From Archangiaceae bacterium (GTDB taxonomy: Bacteria > Myxococcota > Myxococcia > Myxococcales > Myxococcaceae), in NCBI GenBank assembly GCA_016879935.1, contig JAACJQ010000227.1, positions 1-64,000 on the forward strand: a DNA stretch of 64,000 nucleotides, given 5' to 3'. Positions 59,828 to 64,000 of this stretch are shown here, in pieces. Under the pieces are notes generated by a model. It ran no database searches. It was not told where the DNA came from and worked only from the letters and a program-made list of their open reading frames with translations. The position numbers and the translations under genes are program-made. Position 1 is the stretch's first letter, and each line of letters begins with the position of its first letter.

Positions 59828-61149
59828 CGCGGGGTCTGCTCATGCTGCCGCTGCTGTTCGCAGCGTGTGTCACCACCTCGACGAAGACGGTGCTCTCACC
59901 GCGTGAGCAGGCGATGGTGGCGCTGCAGAAGGGGAACGCCGCCGAGGCGGTGCGGGTGCTCGAGCCGCTGCGTCGTGAAGCCCCCAACGATCTCGATCTC
60001 GCGCGTGCGTGGGCCGAAGCGAACGTGAAGAACGGTACTGGCCAGCAGGTGCTCGCTGAGGCCGCCACGCAAGACACCGCGGTCGCGCACTACACGCGCG
60101 GGCTCATTCTCTTCTCGAACGCACGTGAAGCCGGAGCCTCGGCCGTCGACGCGTTCAGGAAGGCCGTCGAGAAGGCGCCGCAGGAAGGCGAGCTGCACTA
60201 CCGGCTGGGCATCGCGCTGCTCGAGTCGGAGCAGTTCGAGCCCGCCCGCGAGAGCCTCGCCGCCGCCATCGAGCGCACGCCGGGCAAGACGAGCTGGCAC
60301 CTCGCCTACGCGAAGGCGCTCCACCGCGTCGGGCGCTCGAAAGACGCGATCGCCTCGGTTCGCACGGTGGTGACGGGAGAATGCACCGTGCAGGAAGCGG
60401 CGACGGCGCGCGCGCTGATGGACGAGATCGCCGACCCCTTCGCTGGTTTTCCGAAGTCGGCGCGGCCGAAGCTCGACCAGGCCCTGGGGTGGATGCAGGT
60501 CGCCGACGTTCCGCAGCAGGCCATCACCGAGCTCGAAGACATCGCGCGCGAGTTCCCCGATCTCGGCGTCGTGCACGCGTTGCTCGGGCTCGCGGCTGCC
60601 CGCGTGGACGACGCCGGCCGCGCGATCGAAGAGCTCAAACGCGCCATCGAGCTCTCACCCGATGACGGCAAGGCGTACCTCTACCTCGCCGATCTCTACA
60701 CGGCCCGGCAGCGTGGCTCGCAGGCGAAGGAGCTGTACGAGAAGGCGCTCGAGAAGAACCCGACGCTCGACGACGCGTGGTTCAAGCTGGGTGATGCAGC
60801 GCTCGAGCGGCAAGAGCTCGAGAAGGCCCGCACGGCGTTTCGCACCGCGGCGCGACTGAAGCCCGACAACTGGTTCTCGCGAGGCAAGCTCGCGCTCGTC
60901 TACCAGCTCGAGAGCAACTGGCCCGCGGCCGATCGTGAGCTCAAGGCCGAGCTCGAGCAGCGCCCCGACAACCTCGAAGCCGCGCTCCGACTCGGGCTCC
61001 TGCACACCGAGAAGTACCTCAAGGTGAAGACCCCGGCCGAGAAGCAGGCCGCCCAGACCGAGGCCTCGAAGTGGCTCGAGCAGGTGCTGGAGGCGCAGCC
61101 CGAGAACGCGCTGGCCTCCCGCGCCCTGGAGCGCGTCAAACAGCCCTGA
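59824..61149 (+). CDS. TPR lipoprotein, larger
   Basis: A 441-residue lipoprotein whose ATG overlaps the plsC stop. The signal peptide ends LLFAAC. The mature protein is a chain of about ten TPR units, for example EGELHYRLGIALLESEQFEPA, DGKAYLYLADLYTARQRG and LDDAWFKLGDAALERQELEKA. TPR lipoproteins in these bacteria scaffold envelope or lipid-trafficking complexes. Coupling with plsC makes a link with lipid or envelope assembly reasonable but unproven. A longer frame that begins at 59080 within plsC is not real. Confidence 0.82.
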   Translation: MTRGLLMLPLLFAACVTTSTKTVLSPREQAMVALQKGNAAEAVRVLEPLRREAPNDLDLARAWAEANVKNGTGQQVLAEAATQDTAVAHYTRGLILFSNAREAGASAVDAFRKAVEKAPQEGELHYRLGIALLESEQFEPARESLAAAIERTPGKTSWHLAYAKALHRVGRSKDAIASVRTVVTGECTVQEAATARALMDEIADPFAGFPKSARPKLDQALGWMQVADVPQQAITELEDIAREFPDLGVVHALLGLAAARVDDAGRAIEELKRAIELSPDDGKAYLYLADLYTARQRGSQAKELYEKALEKNPTLDDAWFKLGDAALERQELEKARTAFRTAARLKPDNWFSRGKLALVYQLESNWPAADRELKAELEQRPDNLEAALRLGLLHTEKYLKVKTPAEKQAAQTEASKWLEQVLEAQPENALASRALERVKQP

Positions 61150-61170
61150 GTTTCGGCTACAGTCGCCGGC

Positions 61171-61818
61171 GTGGACGAGAAAGACGACAAGGGCCTTCCG
61201 GAGTTCAGCCCCTCGGGCCTCGAGCTCGATCTGCCGCCTCCGCCGATGAAGTCGCAGCCGAGCAACCCGAACATGCGCGCGGTTCGTTCGGCCATGCGGG
61301 ATCAGCCCCTGACGCCCGAGCCCAAGAAGCAGCTCGACAAGGCGGCCATCAAAGAAGGCGCGCTCGACACGCTGCTGAACTCGGTGTCGATCCTCTCGGA
61401 GATCGCCGAGGACTTCCGCACCAGCGATCGGTTCTTCAAATACAAGGCGTTCGTGCTGATCGCGTGGCTCACGCTCTCGGTCACCAGCGTGGGCGTCGCC
61501 TGCGGCAACCAGGGCCCGTCGAACGACATCAACGCAGTGCTCGTCGCGGGCGGCGATGCGGCGCGGCCCGTCTACCTCGTGAAGAACGAGTCGCTCGAGG
61601 TCTGGCAGGACGTCGAGGTGCTCGTGAACGGGCAGTACCGTGCGACGCTGGCGCAGATGGAGGCGAACGGTGGCTCCATCGCGCTCTCGCCGGCCGTGCT
61701 CTTCGACGGCGCTGGCAAGAAGGCTCCGTCGAACCTCGTCATCACCGAGATCGTCGTGAACGTCAGCGACCCGAACGAGTCGGTCACGCTGCTGCGGGGC
61801 GGGCAGATCGTGAAGTAG
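61171..61818 (+). CDS. Single-pass membrane protein of unknown function
   Basis: A 215-residue protein starting at a GTG 21 bases after the TPR gene. An acidic/Pro-rich cytoplasmic N-terminus (LPEFSPSGLELDLPPPPM) of about 85 residues precedes one membrane helix (YKAFVLIAWLTLSVTSVGVAC, residues 90-111). An extracytoplasmic domain of about 100 residues follows (VYLVKNESLEVWQDVEVLVNG). The motif EFxPSGLELDLPPPP recurs in myxobacterial membrane proteins as I recall, but I cannot name a family. It is the last of the rightward group. Confidence 0.68.
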   Translation: MDEKDDKGLPEFSPSGLELDLPPPPMKSQPSNPNMRAVRSAMRDQPLTPEPKKQLDKAAIKEGALDTLLNSVSILSEIAEDFRTSDRFFKYKAFVLIAWLTLSVTSVGVACGNQGPSNDINAVLVAGGDAARPVYLVKNESLEVWQDVEVLVNGQYRATLAQMEANGGSIALSPAVLFDGAGKKAPSNLVITEIVVNVSDPNESVTLLRGGQIVK

Positions 61819-61968
61819 TCAGGGCGCGCCGCCCCTCACCTGCACATCGACCAGGGGCTCGTTCCGGCAGCGGTCGGAGGCGAGCTTGCGCAGCGACTCC
61901 GCGAGCATGAGGCCGCCACCCCGGGGAATCGCGAAGGTCGAACTCGGGGCGCGACGGTCAGGTCCGCG
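61819..61968. other. Spacer between convergent genes
   Basis: About 150 bases with no supported gene. After the ArsA-like TGA the minus strand stays open in the same frame for 49 codons to a stop at 61821 (FAIPRGGG, then LMLAESLRKLASDR), with an internal ATG near 61909. In DNA this GC-rich an open stretch of that length is expected by chance, so I do not call a gene. No hairpin with U-run is visible. Confidence 0.4.
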
Positions 61969-63072
61969 TCAGCCGGCGGCGAGCGCGTCAGCCACCGTCA
62001 CCAGCGTCGCGATGTCGTCGGCGCCGTTGGGCAGATCGGGCAGCGCCATGGCCGTCGCGCCCTGCCCTGCCCGCTTCGTGAGCTCACCCAGCAACGTGAA
62101 GTCTCGCTTCGCAGCCGACTGCTCGAGCTCGGCCAGGCCCTGGAGCTTCGGGAGCCCGCTGCGCACGGCCTCGTTCGCGTCAGACGGGAGCGACGGCATC
62201 GGGCGGTCGGCCTCGGTCGCGCGACTGCGGTTGAGCACGAAGCCGCGGAACGGAAGCGAGAGCTCGCGCGTCTTGTCGTGAAAGAACGAGGCCTCGGTGA
62301 GCGCGGCAGGAGCCGGCGACGACACGAGCAGGAACGCCACGTCGTCACCCGAGAGGAACCGCCGCATCTCGTTCACGTCGACGTTGAGCGACTGGAAGAT
62401 GCTGGTGAAAGTGCCGATGAAGCCGACGAACTCGTGGGCGAACTCTTCGCCGAACACGGCCGAGAGAATCTTCTCGATCACCCGCGAGGCCGCGCGCGCC
62501 ACCATGCTGTCGGACTTGGGCAGGAACGCCGAGATGGCGCGCGAGTCGACGAGGCCCGAGAGCCGGCGGGGCGCTTCGAGAAAGTCGAGCGCGTTGCGTG
62601 ACGGCGGCGTGTCGAGCACGACGAGATCGTAGCGGCCCTCGTGAACGAGCCGGTGCAGCGCCTCCATGGCCGTGTACTCGTGCATGCCGGCGACCATCGT
62701 CGAGACCTGCTGGTAGATGCGGTTCGTCAGAATGCGCTGGGCGTCGGCTTCGCTCTTCACGAGGCGGCGAACGGCGCCGTCAGAGACGAGCTTGATGTCG
62801 AGCATCCACGCGTCGAGGGTGCCCGTGGTGATGCCCGCGGCGTCGGAGCGCTCCTTCGGAATACGAACGGGATCGGTCGGGTTGCGCGAGACGCCCAGGG
62901 TCTCGGCCAGGCGACGGGAGGGATCGATGGTGAGGACGAGCACCTTGCGCCCGGCACGGGCGGCGGCGATCGAGATGGCAGCCGCGGTCGTGGTCTTGCC
63001 GACGCCACCAGCACCGCAGCACACGATGACCTTCTTCTTCCGCAGCAGGTCGCCGATGCGAACGTCGGTCAT
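61969..63072 (-). CDS. ArsA/Get3-like ATPase, second of a pair, signature lysine missing
   Basis: A 367-residue P-loop ATPase of the ArsA/Get3 branch of the MinD/ParA superfamily. The deviant Walker A reads CCGAGGVGKTTTAA: the P-loop Lys-Thr is present, but the upstream signature lysine of KGGVGKT is Ala. The A-loop DTPPSRNALDFLEAP replaces the DTAPTGHTLR of ArsA and Get3, losing the His. The VFGEEFAHEFVGFIGTFTSIF segment gives the helical subdomain. The ATG at 63072 overlaps the upstream stop as TGATG, so the two are made in equal amounts. A heterodimer with the upstream product is inferred; the cargo is unknown. Confidence 0.85.
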   Translation of the reverse strand: MTDVRIGDLLRKKKVIVCCGAGGVGKTTTAAAISIAAARAGRKVLVLTIDPSRRLAETLGVSRNPTDPVRIPKERSDAAGITTGTLDAWMLDIKLVSDGAVRRLVKSEADAQRILTNRIYQQVSTMVAGMHEYTAMEALHRLVHEGRYDLVVLDTPPSRNALDFLEAPRRLSGLVDSRAISAFLPKSDSMVARAASRVIEKILSAVFGEEFAHEFVGFIGTFTSIFQSLNVDVNEMRRFLSGDDVAFLLVSSPAPAALTEASFFHDKTRELSLPFRGFVLNRSRATEADRPMPSLPSDANEAVRSGLPKLQGLAELEQSAAKRDFTLLGELTKRAGQGATAMALPDLPNGADDIATLVTVADALAAG

Positions 63073-64000
63073 CACGCACCTCCCGTCGGCAGGGGCAGCG
63101 GCGTGAGCGTGTCGAGCACGCCCGAGAGCGAGGGGATCAGCCCGTCGTGCGACAGCTCGGGCGTGACGAAGATCGGCAACGCGGTGTGGCTCCGCAGCCG
63201 GGCGAGCTCACGGTGCGCGATGATCGGCTTCTTGAAGAGTTCACGCCCCAGCCATGCGTGCTGATCGACGAGCGGCGCCAGCGCCTCGCGTTCGTTCTTC
63301 GTGAACGGGTCGACGGGCATGCGGTTCACCACCACGCCACCGACCGGCATCTTCGTCTTCTTCAGACCGTCGACGAGCTCGAGGCACTCGCTGATGGGCA
63401 GCGTCTCGGGGAGCGTGACGATCCACGCCGAGGCCAGCTTCGGGTCGTTGAGGTACGCCTGCCCTTCCTTGAGCGCGGCGGCGATCGGCCCACCCGGCAC
63501 GAGCTTGAGCAGCAGCTCGGGCAGCCCGGTGAGCGACAGGGTGTGACCGGTCGCCGGCATGTCGATGAGAATGAGCTCGTGTTTCGGCTGGTCGCCCGTC
63601 TTCTCGCGCAGCGCGGTCAGCAGCTGAAAGAAGACGCCCATCTCGCGGAACGAGGGGCCGGCCGAGAGCAGGCGCCGCAGCGCATCGCTGTTGAGTGCGG
63701 CGCGCGCGATGGTGCCTGAACGGAGCACCGACTTGAGGAAGAGCTCCTGACCCGTGCGGGCGAGGAGGACGGCGCCGTGAATGTTGTGCTCGAGCGGCTC
63801 GGGTAGACGGGGCAGACGCTCACGGTTCCAGTGACGAGCGAGTGGCGAGTAATCGTCGCCTTCGTCGCCGACCTCGGTGACCAACACTCGACGGCCACGC
63901 TTTGCAGCGAGCTTGGCGAGGGCTGCGGTCATGACCGAGCGACCGACGCCGCCCTTGCCCGTGATGAGTACGACGCGTTTGTTGACCAGCTCGTCCAGGG
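63072..64000 (-). CDS. ArsA/Get3-like ATPase, first of a pair, cut by the window end
   Basis: The frame runs from the window end to a stop at 63072. Its first visible residues are LDELVNKRVVLITGKGGVGRS, so only the N-terminal few are missing. The Walker A is GKGGVGRS: the signature lysine is kept, but the P-loop lysine is Arg and Thr is Ser. The A-loop DMPATGHTLSLTGLPELLLKL is close to the ArsA DTAPTGHTLR. The C-terminal half has LPIFVTPELSHDGL. It is complementary to the downstream protein, each lacking a different Lys. The family handles tail-anchored proteins, oxyanions or septum-type targets; none can be chosen here. Confidence 0.85.
   Translation of the reverse strand, partial: LDELVNKRVVLITGKGGVGRSVMTAALAKLAAKRGRRVLVTEVGDEGDDYSPLARHWNRERLPRLPEPLEHNIHGAVLLARTGQELFLKSVLRSGTIARAALNSDALRRLLSAGPSFREMGVFFQLLTALREKTGDQPKHELILIDMPATGHTLSLTGLPELLLKLVPGGPIAAALKEGQAYLNDPKLASAWIVTLPETLPISECLELVDGLKKTKMPVGGVVVNRMPVDPFTKNEREALAPLVDQHAWLGRELFKKPIIAHRELARLRSHTALPIFVTPELSHDGLIPSLSGVLDTLTPLPLPTGGA

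Overview
This 64 kb window is high-GC DNA that reads as the chromosome of a myxobacterium (Myxococcota, probably Myxococcia). The evidence is the abundance of large lipoproteins with low-complexity linkers, C-terminal GC-C/hydrophobic/Arg tails of the MYXO-CTERM type, CARDB, HEAT, TPR and RCC1 surface proteins, an FHA-containing sigma-54 activator, and a tandem pair of von Willebrand A lipoproteins. One member of that pair closely resembles the gliding-motility adhesin CglB. Almost every gene is vertically inherited-looking and codon use is uniform. I see no prophage, insertion sequence or CRISPR array.

Layout. 1-5.2 kb: a truncated GAF/GGDEF-like gene, dapF and a 1240-residue CARDB lipoprotein. 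5.3-10.3 kb: an FHA/sigma-54 activator behind a family of three tandem paralogues that look like the N-terminal half of GyrB (ATPase plus transducer, no TOPRIM), with a small VOC-family gene among them. The middle paralogue is broken by a precise internal inversion of about 491 bp whose two ends are the palindrome CGAATTCG; reversing it on paper restores a full reading frame. 10.7-13.2 kb: a fused tRNA-guanine transglycosylase and MnmD-like methyltransferase, and a divergent gene of unknown function.

13.3-28.0 kb is the ancestral transcription/translation cluster, read leftwards: promoter, tRNA-Thr(UGU), tRNA-Tyr, tRNA-Gly, tRNA-Thr(GGU), tuf, rpmG, tRNA-Trp, secE, nusG, rplK, rplA, terminator, promoter and long leader, rplJ, rplL, attenuator-like hairpin, rpoB, rpoC, terminator. 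Two promoters in it share the form TTGAC(A/T)-17 bp-(A/G)TAAGG.

28-44 kb holds rlmB with an Arg/Gly-rich extension, a RimK-like ligase, the CglB-like pair, a DsrE-like protein, a matrixin-like protease with a sorting tail, a metallophosphoesterase-like lipoprotein, a GspE-N-domain protein and a cyclic-nucleotide-binding/TPR protein. The last of these is the end of a probable operon scpA-scpB-rluB-HEAT lipoprotein-cNMP protein. 44-64 kb continues with that operon, an RCC1 lipoprotein, trpS, a repeat-rich MYXO-CTERM protein, a Xer-like recombinase, a methyltransferase, a DUF493 protein, a PIN-PhoH ATPase, greB, tRNA-Lys and tRNA-Glu, two TPR lipoproteins around a plsC acyltransferase, and a pair of ArsA/Get3-like ATPases cut by the window end.

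The observations most worth following are the broken and apparently reversible GyrB-like gene and its family, the paired ArsA-like ATPases whose P-loops have lost complementary lysines, and the TGT-methyltransferase fusion.
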